The notes under the pieces: model-generated | Told to the model about the DNA's origin: nothing | The model's input: the letters and a program-made list of their open reading frames with translations, nothing else | Databases searched by the model: none | Shown here: positions 47,175 through 58,490 of the stretch, piece by piece | Position numbering within the stretch: position 1 is the first letter of the stretch | Layout of the letters: each line of letters begins with the position of its first letter | Source of the DNA: Manihot esculenta | Taxonomy: Eukaryota; Streptophyta; Magnoliopsida; Malpighiales; Euphorbiaceae | Assembly (NCBI RefSeq): GCF_001659605.2 | Contig: NC_035176.2 | Coordinates: 30,374,716-30,438,715 of the forward strand | DNA length: 64,000 nt | Reading direction: 5' to 3' | Made by a program: the position numbers and the translations under genes

Positions 47175-48009
47175 AATGCGAGGTACTCGTCGATCTGTGA
47201 AATCGACTGGAGTTCCATCTGATAGGGAAGGTATGGACACCTTTCCCCCTACTCTGCCAAGAGCGCAGTCGTGGAGAGTCAGCAGATGGGGAACATTAAG
47301 GGACCCTGGAAGGTCTTTTGATGCAAGCAGAGAAGGAATGCCTCCAAGAAGGATGGCAGCTAGTGCGAGAGAAGTGGAGTTGGATGTTCAGAGAAGAGAT
47401 ATCAGTTTGGGAATCAGAGTGCCAGAAGAAGGTATGGGAGTTTCTCAGGAGGATGCTCAGACTCAAGATTCCAGGATCTCGGGTTCAGGAGGGATTGATC
47501 CCTCCACTTTGAGTACAGCTGCCTCAAGAGATAAAAGGTGGGGAAACACCACTAAGAAGTGGGGCAGAGGCCTCAGAAGGTCGAAGAAGAAGTTTTGGAA
47601 GAATTTGAAGGCTAGTTTGGGTTTTGGTGGCTCAAGCTCTGGCTCGGACAGTTCAAAATGCATGAGGTGCGGAAGGCCGCACAAGGGAGTCTGTCTGGCG
47701 AGGACTACAACATGTTTCAAGTGCGGACAGGAGGGGCACATAGCACGAGAGTGTCCCACTGCGCCCTGGATAGCTCAATCCCAGTGGACAACTTCAGGTA
47801 GAGCGGCTCAGCCAGCAGCTCTAGCCATGGTTCAGGTTAGTGGTCGAGGCAGAGGAAGAGGGTCAGCCTTTTCTTCTGAAGGTTCCCGTGGAGAAGGTCC
47901 GTCAGCTTCAGCTCGGATCTTCACCCAAGCTCAGCAGGAGGCAGACACATCAAACATGGTGGTGTCAGGTACGCTCACTTTTGAATGTTCTGATGTGTAT
48001 GTTTTGTGA
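47175..48009 (+). pseudogene. Gypsy-like Gag remnant with zinc knuckle
   Basis: From the ATG at 47175 the frame encodes MRGTRRSVKSTGVPSDREG, a basic stretch (KKWGRGLRRSKKKFWKNL), and a knuckle CFKCGQEGHIAREC, preceded by a second cysteine set (CMRCGRPHKGVC). This is the usual end of Gypsy Gag. The capsid region that should lie between start and knuckle is missing, so it is an internally deleted copy. The frame stays open for 278 codons, but no enzyme follows in frame. Confidence 0.75.
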
Positions 48010-48099
48010 ACTCTGGTGGTTCTCTTTCTTTAGTTGCTCTAGGAGCCGTCGAGAGGTTGAGTTGATAGCTTCTGGGCTAGAGTGTTCTCTTTGGGTCAG

Positions 48100-48960
48100 T
48101 GGACCCGAGTGTGATCCATCTGTGGCAGAGTCAGTCTGCCGGTTCAGTTCTGTGACAGTTAAGGGTAGATGCCTTCCACCCGACTTTGAGGTCCTAGACT
48201 TGACTGTCTGGACGTCAATCGAGGGATGGATTGGTTTCTGCTCGTGGTGCTATCTTGGTCTGTAGAGACAAGGTAGTCAGGTTCAGAGGACAACATGGGT
48301 CAGAGGTAATCTTCTGAGGGAACACAGTAGGGATGCCTAGAGGTTTGATGTCAGCCTGTCAGGTTCGTAGGGTACGTAGGAGGGGTTGTCAAAGGGTTCT
48401 AGCGCTTGTTTGAGAGGTTAGCAGTCAGGTCAGGGAACCAGCCTCAGTGTTAGTTGTTAGAGAGAGTTCTTAGTTGTCTTCCCAGGCGAGTTGTCAGGAT
48501 TACCACCTGTCAGGGAAGTTAGAGTTTGGAGTAAGAGTGGTGTCTGGACCCAGAACCATTTCTATTCTCCCCTACAGGATGGCACCTGCAGAGTTGTAGG
48601 AGTTGTTAGAGCAGTTGTGAGACTTGGTAGATAAGGGTTTTATCTAACCTAGTACCTCACCCTGGATTGCTCCAGTATGGTTGGGGGAAAAGAAGGATGG
48701 ATCCTTGAGACTTTGTTACAACTGTAAGCAGTTGACCAAAGTTACTACCAAGGGCAGGTATCCCTTAGGATTGATGACCTATTGGATCAACTAGCAGGAG
48801 CTGGTTGTTTTCCAAGATAGATATGAGATTCGGGTATTACCTATTGAGGATAAGAGAAGGAGTCAATTTGGTAGAGATGAAGAGAAAAGAGTAAGGATCA
48901 GAGAAGCGCAGTGGAAGCTTGTTGAGTTCAGGAGGAGGTTGGGTATTGCTAAGGTGTTTC
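48100..48960 (+). pseudogene. Gypsy-like protease/reverse transcriptase remnants
   Basis: Near 48580-48770 the frame reads through several stops but shows the Gypsy reverse transcriptase N-terminus: MAPAEL, DLVDKGFI, PSTSPWIAPVW, KKDGSLRLCYN and KQLTKVTTKGRYPL. One frame over, RIDDLLDQLAGA and KIDMRFGYYLLRIRE follow. After about 48850 the catalytic core, RNase H and integrase are gone. A protease-like piece (around 48150-48220, LPPDFEVLDLTV) precedes it. It is non-functional. Confidence 0.8.
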
Positions 48961-49124
48961 TTTTGGAAACCGGGAGTTTATACTCCAGCAGTACCTGTGT
49001 CTCTCTTTTAGGAGAGAGGTTTTAGGTTTTGCTTGCTTGTTTATGTATGTTTGATGCTATGATTTCAGGATGCTTGTTTGTTTGTGGAACATTCGGGGAT
49101 GAATGTTCTTAAAGGGGGGAAGAA

Positions 49125-50996
49125 TGTAATACCCGGCTAGATTCTGGCATTGGAATCCCTACCTTCCGGCGGAATCTCCGTTGGAATCTGGAATTTCTGA
49201 AGATGCCAGAGGCTTCTAGAGGGGTAAAATGTGTTTTCTAAAATGTTTTTACTGATTTCATGGTTTTAAATGAAAAAGAATTGAGTTTTGAAAAGAAAAG
49301 CCCAAGGAGGCATTTGCCAGGTTCGGCCGCCGAAAGTGAAGTTCGGCCGCCGAACATGGGAAGATTTCGGGAGCGCTTTTGGCCTCCGAAAGCTTTGTTT
49401 GAACGAGCCAAGGTTCGGCCGCCGAACATGCATGAGTTTAGGGGGCACGTTAGGCTGCCGAAGGTCGTTGACCAGGCCACCTATAAAGAGCCCTCAGATC
49501 GGAAATGGGCGAGTTTTCTCCCCATTCTCGAGCTCAGGTGAGTTTAAGCCCTCCTTTGGTCGTTTTCATGCTTTCTCTACCCATCCCTCAAGTTTTCATG
49601 AGTTCTACCCCTTGTTTTGAAGTTTTGAAGCTTAAATAGGAGTTTTGGGAGCTTGGAGACTGTTGGAGCTTGGATCCTCCACACCTCCGAGTTAGGGATC
49701 GCACCACCCCTCGATCTTCAAGAGGTAAGTGTAGATCCTTGCTTTCCTAGTGTTTTAATGAAGTTTTAAGTAAGTTTAATGATGTTTTGATGGTTGAGTA
49801 TGGGTAGATAAGCATGTTAAGGTTTATGTGCATTTTTATGTAAATGTATGTTTATGAGTGTTTATGTGATGTTATGTTGAAGGTTTATGCTCCTTTATGC
49901 ATGTGGGAGTGAGTGTGCATGATGGGGAGAGAGTATGTGAGGATTTGGGTTGTTTTAGAACAAATGCATAAGGTTGAGGGTTTATGTTACCCTTAATGCA
50001 AATGTGTGTTTATGTATAATGAATGTATTGTTGTTGGGGTTTAGGGTAGTTTGAGACCCCTATGTGCTTGGTTGCATGTTGTAGAATAGTTAATGCATGT
50101 TTAAGTGATGTTTTAGGGGGTTTTTGGGTAGTTGTTTATGAGTTGTTTAGAGTGTGTTTGGCACCTCATTCGAGTCCTCCTGTGTAGGATCGGACCTGAG
50201 GGACCGAGGAGGCCATCAGTGTTAGCAGTTGCAGAGTCAGTCGCTGTCTGCCAGAGGTGAGTAGAACTAACATAATCTTTTATTTTATGAAATTCAAATG
50301 CCTAAGGCATGTTCATGCATCATGTTTATATGTAATAGGTTGATTGCACTAGTTACACGAATATGACGCATTGCATTATTTACTGTTGATGTGGATGGAC
50401 CAAGGCTACCCCAATAGCCCTAACTATGTTATGTTAATGAAGTCCTGAGGAGCCCCTTGAGGGCTGGGCATAATGAAGTCCTGAGGAGCCCGAAGGGCCG
50501 GGCACCATGTTATGTTACAGATAGAGGGAGTTTTGGTGGTCATGTCCAATCTGTGATGTGAATTGTTTGTGCTGTGACGCATTTCATGAAAGCATGTAAT
50601 TAATGAACTGTTTTCTTTGTTTCTACTCACTAGGCTTTTTAGCTCACCCCTCTCCCCTAACTCCAATGCTGCAGGTATGAGGTCGATCGGGAAGTCTCAA
50701 GAGTTAAGGTTATGCTTATGTAATAGATTAGTACTGTTAGTGTGGACATGTAATGTAAACTAAGATAATGTATTGTAAGATAACGTAATGTAATGTAAAG
50801 TAGAATTATGTTTATGGATTAGTACTGTGCTTGGCCCTAAGACTTGGTTAGTCCCTGTTTAGTACATGATGTATGTTTTGGTTATATGTTGAGTTGTGTT
50901 TGAACTAAACTTGTGTCATGTGTTGTTTACCACACTAGAGTTTGATGAGGACCCTAGTGGAGGTCTTATATTTGTGGTTTGATGCATGTACAGGTT
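49125..50996 (+). repeat. 3' LTR of the Gypsy-like element, truncated
   Basis: Starts TGTAATACCCGG after the purine run and aligns with the 5' LTR up to CAGGTT at 50991-50996. The final 305 bp or so, corresponding to 46538-46843, are absent. It has two, not three, of the 34-bp units (50436-50506). Its TATA box is at 49482-49489 and its palindrome cluster at about 49320-49430. Confidence 0.92.
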
Positions 50997-51216
50997 TGAT
51001 GCAGCTAATCCAATATTTCATAAATAAACTAAATATATTATAATTGACTGTCATGTTACGAGGGAATAGTACCAATTGGGACTTATCCATCCTACTCATG
51101 TGCCTTCTCTAGAGCAGCCTGCAAATATCCTCATAAAGCCTTTTACAGTTAAGCAATATAATCATCTTGCCTTCAAGTTACACTTGCTCTCATAACAGCT
51201 CTAACTTGATGGGGTG
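50997..51216 (+). pseudogene. Copia RNase H C-terminus and purine tract
   Basis: Reads AANPIFHK, then IDCHVTRE, LIHPTHVPSLEQPANILIK and FKLHLL before a stop, the standard Copia C-terminus. A few residues that normally come before AANP are missing at the junction. GATGGGGTG just before 51217 is the polypurine tract. Confidence 0.85.
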
Positions 51217-51450
51217 TGAAGAAGTATTTCTAATTATTTCTATATTTTATTTTTTGCATTTTATTTTACATCTTTTATTTTTCTTCTTATTGTTCTTAAT
51301 TGGTCTACACGGAATATTTTAGAGATCTTTTTGATATTGTGGTTAGCCTTATAAAAAGGCTTTTGACCGTTGCACAGACATATAATTTCATTTTCTCATT
51401 GAGATTATAAATCTGTCTTTTCTATCTCCGTCTTTCAATACTTCATTTTA
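51217..51450 (+). repeat. Copia 3' LTR
   Basis: Starts TGAAGAAGTATTTC and pairs along its length with 33383-33612. The terminal CA of the 5' copy is TA here. Many single-base differences and small indels show it is old compared with the Gypsy-like LTR pair. Confidence 0.87.
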
Positions 51451-51779
51451 GTTTAATAATTTTTATATAAATAATAATTTAATCCTAAGTTTTTTAATAA
51501 AATAGCTCTCTACTAAATTATTGTTAATCTATCTCACATAAAAGAAAGTAAAATATTATAAATATTAAAATTATGAAGACTAAATTATTATAAATCATAA
51601 TGATTAAACAATTATAAGTAAAATTAAATTTTTAATAAAATAATTATTTTATTTATAGAATGAACTCTTAAATTATGAGTTTCGTTAAATTTTAAAAATT
51701 ATATTACATATTATCTTAAAATTAAATATGTTTATGCAACTTTACATAATTGTTTAAGGATGGATTGAAAACGGTAAGA

Positions 51780-52053
51780 ATCGTAGGCCATATACATGTG
51801 TGTACTTAATTGATAGTTGGTGTTGTGCTCTTTTTTCTAGACATGTGTGTTGCTTTTTTTGTTAAGACTATGCTGTCGATGGTCTGATTGGCGGCTGAAC
51901 ATCAGACGCGCTGGTTGGGGTTGTTTTGGTTGTTTGGATTGAGCTGTTCTTCTGTCTAGATTTGGGGCTGGATTTTTCATGAGCTTATATCTCTTCCTTG
52001 GACAATTGGGCCTTGCATAAGAATGCATGTTAAACAAGAAAAAAAAAAAAAAA
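51780..52053 (+). other. Possible poly-A-tailed retroposed fragment
   Basis: A stretch with higher GC content than its surroundings ends in a run of about 15 A at 52039-52053. This resembles the 3' end of a LINE or a processed transcript. I could not identify coding sequence or a target duplication. Confidence 0.25.
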
Positions 52054-54850
52054 TTCTTAAATAGCATGGACAGATAGTAATATATGAAAATATTTTGATG
52101 GAAATCATAATTAGCTAAAATAAGATGATTCAGACTAGTATTAATTCAAATTGAAAAAATCCATCAAACCGAATTAATTTAAAAATTTGGTTTAATTTTT
52201 TAAATTAAATTTATATTAATAAATTAGTTTAACTTATAAGACATAAATAGAAAAATTATTATATGTAATATTGAATTAGTTGCAACATTCATTCTTATAT
52301 AATAAAATAACTATTTTTTAATATATTTTTATATATTATATAATAGATTAATAATTTTGTGGTGATTTTAATTATAGAACAAATTACTATAAAATAAACC
52401 AAATGTGTCCCAAGTCATTATGAGAAACAAGTACCCAAAAAAAATGTAGGGCTATTTTTAAATTATTTCAAGAGTTATTTTTCGAACTCGCTAAATAATT
52501 ATAATAAATTTGTGATAAATATTACTGAGGTTATATGGATAATAATAAAAAAAAAAAGCTAAAAATTTAAATATTCGTTCATTGGTTTTGCTCATCTGAA
52601 TTTCACAAATTGTGGTTAAGTTTTTCAATTAAAGCTCAACCTTGAAGCTTTTTTATTTATTTATTATTATTAGTAAAAAATTCACTCCATCTTAATTGGA
52701 ATGAATGAAAGAATTTTTACAATAATTTAATTCAATTTATTTTTTTTAATTATAATAAAAAATTTTATTTTTTAAAATTTGTAAAAATTTCATTTTAAAA
52801 AATTACAATTATATATATAATTTTGTAAGGTTTTTTTTTTTTTAATTCGTTTCTTACGTTTGATTTGAATAAGGTTTTTCAATATTAAAAAGGAAAAATT
52901 ACTATTTAATTTTTATAATATAAAAAAAATTTAATTAATTTTTTAATTTTAAAAATAATAAAAGATAAATTTAATATTTTAAAAAATTTATTAATTAACT
53001 ATTCAGTTAATTATAACCGTTAAATATTATAAAAAAATTTAAAATGTATTTATTATAAAAGAATTAATTAATAAATATTTTAAAAATTAAAAAATCAATT
53101 AATAAATTTTTTAAAATTATATAAAAAATAGTAAAATATTTAATAATAAATTAAAAAAATAATTAATAAACTTTTTAAAGTATTTAAAAAATTTTAAAAT
53201 ATTTTTTAAAATTAAAATAATAATTAATGAATTTCTCCCATACTATAACAACTGAATAACAATTTATGCTATTAAAAATTCAGATATTTGAAGTGGAGCC
53301 AAAAATGGTTAAAGGGAGGAAATGATTTAAAATGGCAGTTATGGCAGTTAGGGTTGAAGACTTTAAGTGCTTACTTTTTGTAATAAGTTGATGCTAAGTT
53401 TCAGTTTTTTCTGTTTTTTTCTATGGCTCTGATGATGATGATGTCATTTGGAGGTACAGTCTTCTTTTATGGGAGAGCAAAGAAGAAAACGGTTGGAAAA
53501 AGTTATGAAAATGATTTACATGCAACCATTTTATTATAATTTTGATTTTATTGAAATCTATTATGAGCATTTATTATAATAAAAAAATTATATACGGATT
53601 AATTTTATAAAATAAAAATGAAATAAAATTAAATATAACCATAAATTATATAAAGATATAAAAATATTAAAATTCATTATTTTATTTAAATTTATCTTTA
53701 AACTACCATTAAAAAATTTTTTAAAAAAAATTGTTTTATAAAATATTTTTTAAAAAATATTTAAAGTACTTAAAAAAGCCTTTTTATTATGACATTTTTA
53801 ATGGAACGTGTGTTAAGAATTATAAGATTAAATATTAAATTAATGAATTATTTGTAAAATTGTTAAATTTACAATTTGAATTTCAATAATGATGGAATGA
53901 AAAGGAAAAAAAAGAAAAGAAAAGAAAAGAAAAGTAGTCAAGGGCATTGAATTGACTCATTGTGTGGGTACTTTCAGGTGAGTGATTGGAAATTGTGAGC
54001 TTCGAATTTGCCAATTGCAAGACAAATACGCATTCCTATTCCTCATCCTTCATTTTAAATGCAGAATCACAGCGTCCTTGAGCCGCGTGACACCGGACGG
54101 AGTTTATTCCCTCCGGTGCGAATATTTGCCTCTTGCTCCTGTGAAACGAATCTGACGTTAGCGTCACTTTCTACGTGGAAACTGTAACCGTCTAGAGTTC
54201 TCTGCAAATTACACGTCTTCGGCCCATTAAACATTCTGGCTCACCAATTAATGGTAACACGTCATCGATTCCTTAACCTCCTCGTCCAGTCATCAACTCC
54301 TGAAGCTTAACGACGAAAAAGTAAAAGACGAAAAACAAAATTAGAGAATGAGGTTAATAATTATTAAATAAAAATATTATTAAAATGCATTCAGATTCCA
54401 CGTCATCGATGCGGACACAAATTGTTGAGTATGTAGCTCCATACTTATTTCATACGAATACGACATAGGAATTTATTTTTGAAAAAAAAATTTTTTTAAT
54501 TACTGAAGAAATTAATAATTAATTTTTTAATTTTAAAAAATATATTAATTAATATTTTTATAATTTTAACCGTTAAATATTATAAAAAAATTTAAAATAT
54601 TTTTAATATAAAAAATTAATTAATAGATATTTTATAAAATTAAAAAGTTAATTAATAAATTTTTTTATATTATAAATACTGAATATTAAAACATTTAATA
54701 AAAAAATTAATATTAATTTTTTAATAATTTAAAAATATTTTAATATATTTTTTAAAATTATAAAATCAATTAGTAAATTTTTGTATAATATAAATATTAA
54801 ATAGTAATTTTTATTTTAAAATTAATTAAATTTAATTTAATAACTTATCT
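52054..54850. other. AT-rich intergenic DNA with two dispersed repeat copies
   Basis: No gene is supported. Copies of the AT-rich dispersed repeat lie at about 52890-53260 and 54480-54810. An (AAAAG)n run is near 53911-53931. A short GC-richer part at about 54060-54300 may belong to the upstream region of the acyltransferase gene, but I recognise nothing specific in it. Confidence 0.6.
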
Positions 54851-55061
54851 AGTGATTAGAAGAAGATTATGTCGCCTAATCTCAATTAGTAACGTAATGA
54901 TTAGGCATTACTTAAACATTGGTTTATTTAATTTTCTCTTAGACAGAGATCTGTGTCTTTATATATCTGTGGAAGCCCCACCTTTCCCCCTTCGTCTCTC
55001 GCGTGTCTCTCTCAATAACGACGAAGAAGAAGAACAGGAGGAAGAAAGAAGGAAGAAGAAA

Positions 55062-58000
55062 ATGTCTAGCAACGAAGACCTTGTTGAGGATATGGTTTCC
55101 AATGGAGATTCATTTGAAAAAGTGAAGCAGAGGCTCAAGGACCGATCTAAGGTGCACAGAATCTTTGCCTTCCATTTTGTCTCTGATTGCTTCTTTTGCG
55201 TTCCTGTTTCGTTTCCTTGATCTTGTTGTGTTTTGTTTATGAATAGAAAGTGGCTCAAACCAAGGAAATGTTATCAAAACAAGCGAATCAGACCAAGGAG
55301 ATCTTGTCTAAACAGGCTGTTAAGATTGCAAAACAAGCCGAGGAACATCAGAGCTTTCTTAGTAAGGTTGTTCCTTTTCTGGGTATTGCCTGATTACTTT
55401 TAATTGATTTTTTCGTTGAATTCTTCTTGGTTTTTGTTTTGAAGCAATTCTTGTTGGTTATATTCTATAGCGGTGCACATAGTGTTTGATTATATGAGCG
55501 TGTTAAAACTAATGTTCTTTTTTTCTTATATTTAGGTGACTCATCTTCTTGGTGTTCTTGGTTTTGGGGGATTTTGCTTCCTCCTGGGTGCAAGTGAGTA
55601 TACTGGTTTTTTGATGGAATGGTTACTACAATTATAGTCAATAATTTTTATTTTATTTTTTGCTTGCCATTTTAATGTTCTTTGTGCAGGGCCTCAGGAC
55701 ATTCCATATGTATACTGTTTGTTCTATGTCATATTTGTTCCTCTTCGGTGGATATACTATAGGTTCAAGAAATGGCATTATTATCTTCTGGTAAGCTTTG
55801 TGGTTGTCTAGTTTCTCTTTATAGGTACATGAATTGCTTAGTTCAAACATATGGAAAAGCATATCAGAGATTTTATGAATTTTTTTTTGAGTTAATAATG
55901 TTGATATGTTCAATAACTTCCTTACTACTGCAACATAACCTTAAGATGATGCATCATGTATTAGAAAAATATGACTCGCAGATAGAATGAAACGGTAAAA
56001 CAGGTTAGATGTTGCATAATCCCAAATAGACAAGTGTAAAAAAAAGTTGCGAAGTTTCAAGATCGAGGGGCTTCATATGATGTCAAATGTAATTTACTAC
56101 TGTATTCTGTTCAAAGCATGGTGGAAGCTTAATCAGTTTGCCGTGCTCTGAAGTTTGAGTATGCTTGTCACAGTAATGCAGATATTCGGGAAGATCCGAA
56201 TACCTGTCACTCAAAAGTTTTTCTGCCTTTACCACTTTTCTATCATCTGAATTGAGAAATTTTAAAAGTAACATAATTTTTGTTGCATTTCAGGACTTCT
56301 GTTATTATGCCAATACAATATTCTTGGTCGACCTTCTTTTATACCCAAAGAATGAAAAGCTTTTCATGGTTTGCTTCTCATTTGCTGAAGTAAGAAAATA
56401 CTCCTGGGATAGCTTATACATATGTATATATATATTTGATGGATGATTATCTTCTCCTGTTTTTTACCTTTTCAAAATGATGTTGTAGGGGCCATTAGCA
56501 TGGGCATTGATTGTTTGGCGTTGTAGCTTGGTTTTTAGTTCTGTTGACAAACTTGTCAGTGTTCTTATTCATCTTTTACCTGGTGAGTTGGTCCTTCCTC
56601 TTTTTGAGACACTTATATGTCCTTTACGACAATATGAATATATTTTAGGAAAAGTATTTTGTTTTCTGGAGAGGAAGGGGATCATTCAAGATCACTGTCC
56701 GTTAAATGTTGCCCCAACTGCTCATGAGGTTTAACTGTGGATGTATTGTAATTGGATTATTGTTTAAGCTAGTGATATCAATAATTCTGTTGAATTTTAA
56801 ACTAACCATTTTCACATATTTCAAGGGAGAAGCATATAATTTAGCCTTTGATTCTTAAAATCAAGTCTACCCAAACTTACTGTTATGATCCTGTATCAAA
56901 TCATTTTAGGTTTGGCTGCCTATAATAAGTGTTGTTTGCAGTTGCTAAGTTTTATGCAAGTCTTCAGCAAATTGTAGTTCCATCCTCAAGTGTCATTGGG
57001 AGTAAAAAGTTTATACTGCATAGGTACTTGGGTGATCACTGTTCTACATAATGCTGAAGAATATGATTTCTGAGTTGGTCAGTGAATGGCATTTAGACTT
57101 ACTTTAGCTGCTTTTGCAGACATATAGAGAGATTTCCAAACTACTAGGAGAAAGGGAAGGAAAGGAAGCACATAAAAAAATGGTGTGTTGGGTGATGTTA
57201 AAGTATGTTTTTTGTGTACAAAAGAATTGGGGAGAGTGACCCTTGCAGTGTTCTCCAAGTCTAAGCATGCTTGCAAGTGCTGTTTTGTGTTGTGACCTTT
57301 GGTTTATCATTGGTAGAAATTCTAAAATTTAATGCTTTATTGCCAGGCTGATGTGCTCCACTAATAAAGCTAATTATTACAATATCAATAAAATATGAGA
57401 GAAAAACATAATAATGGCTATTGTTCTGAGAGAGAAACTGAAAATAGAGTTTTTGATACTCTTTGACAGTGTGCCACAGCAATTGCTTATGTTTCATCAG
57501 AAAGGAGCATTAGCATGGCCCTCAACCTAAAAGTTCAATTTTCAAAAATAATTCAGTCCACAATCATTGTATAATGAGAGAACATTGCAATCTCTCTCGA
57601 TGTTATTTTACATGGATAGTCAGTGGACTGAGAGTGGAAGGGCAAGACTAATGTTTAGTACTATAGATCTTTCAGTCAGTTGTCAATAACTTCAAGAATT
57701 CCCAATTTCTAACAGGATAGTTTTCTTTCAGGTTTAGTTTTCTTCACTATAAGGTGGTGGAATCCTGCAACCTTTGAAGCCATGCATCCTGAAGGAAGTT
57801 CACGAAGAGCATCATTTCCATATGTAGTAGAAGACAAATCCTTCCTGTTAACTTGGCTGTTCTTGGTTCCCTTAGTTGCTTATACCCTGTGGCAAGTTCT
57901 TTATTTCCTCATTGTCAACGTCCTACGTCGGCAGAGGCTACTTAGAGATCCTGAAGTCATGACTTCTTACAGGTTCTGACTCTCCCTCTCTCCACTAACA

Positions 58001-58490
58001 ATTTGTGTACATATAAATTTTACGATATGCATATGGCTGTTCCTATGAGTTACTTTTACGAATTGTTGCAACTTGTTAACCTCATCTTCTTTTCATTTCG
58101 TTGACTTCCATTAGGGAGCTCTCGAAAAAGGCGCAAAAGGCAAACAATGTATGGTGGCGCTTAAGTGGTTTGCTTGGGGATCAGAACCGCATGTTCATGT
58201 ACATTCTGTTACAAGCTATATTTACTGTGGCAACTACGGCACTCACTGTCCCTATCTTTTTGTCATATGAACTACATGCGGTCTTCCAAATACTCAAGGT
58301 TTCTGCAGCTGTATGGAATGGAGGAAGCTTTCTGCTAGATGTAATGCCAAGACAGGTGATTCTCAAAGAGAAGAAAAAATCAGAGATGCAGCCAGCACCT
58401 ATCCAGCAAGATCAATCCCCAAATGTGATGGAGAACACAGTGCATACCATTGATTCTTCTGGGGTGGGGTGCGCTGCCGCGGAGTCCTAA
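55062..58490 (+). CDS. Glycerophosphocholine acyltransferase (GPC1 family, DUF2838)
   Basis: Integral membrane enzyme of the yeast Gpc1 family, which acylates glycerophosphocholine to lysophosphatidylcholine with acyl-CoA, part of phosphatidylcholine recycling. Eight exons: 55062-55151, 55247-55366, 55536-55593, 55690-55790, 56294-56389, 56489-56582, 57732-57972, 58115-58490, giving 391 residues with all junctions in frame. Residues 1-75 are hydrophilic with a repeated TKE(M/I)LSKQA pattern likely to be helical. Then come about eight hydrophobic segments, with the family blocks [53 protein letters not shown], and LLQAIFTV near the end. The C-terminal 40 or so residues are polar. A TATA-like TTTATATATC lies at 54958-54967, and the ATG at 55062 follows a purine-rich leader. 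The myosin gene converges from the right. Confidence 0.9.

Larger units (their letters stand above)
44641..50996 (+). mobile_element. Young, internally deleted Ty3/Gypsy-like element with truncated 3' LTR
   Basis: The 5' LTR is 44641-46843 (2203 bp), the primer site TGGTATCAGAGC begins at 46847, the internal region is only about 2.28 kb, and a purine run AAAGGGGGGAAGAA at 49111-49124 precedes the 3' LTR (49125-50996). The LTRs are almost identical by eye (about 25 substitutions over 1.87 kb, not computed). The internal region keeps a short Gag remnant and the first part of a Gypsy reverse transcriptase, but the rest is missing. The 3' LTR stops about 305 bp early, where Copia RNase H resumes. 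The left flank CTCAT therefore has no partner. Confidence 0.9.
33383..51450 (+). mobile_element. Decayed Ty1/Copia LTR retrotransposon, twice interrupted
   Basis: LTRs at 33383-33612 (230 bp) and 51217-51450 (234 bp) share the start TGAAGAA.TATTTCTAATTA and a common end, but differ at many positions. The primer site TGGTATCACAGCC at 33613 fits initiator tRNA-Met, and a purine run GATGGGGTG precedes the 3' LTR. Order of domains is Gag, protease, integrase, reverse transcriptase, RNase H, which is the Copia order. Integrase is split by the insertion 35614-42417 and RNase H by 44641-50996. Stops and frameshifts are frequent, so the element is dead. A clear target duplication was not found. Confidence 0.93.
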
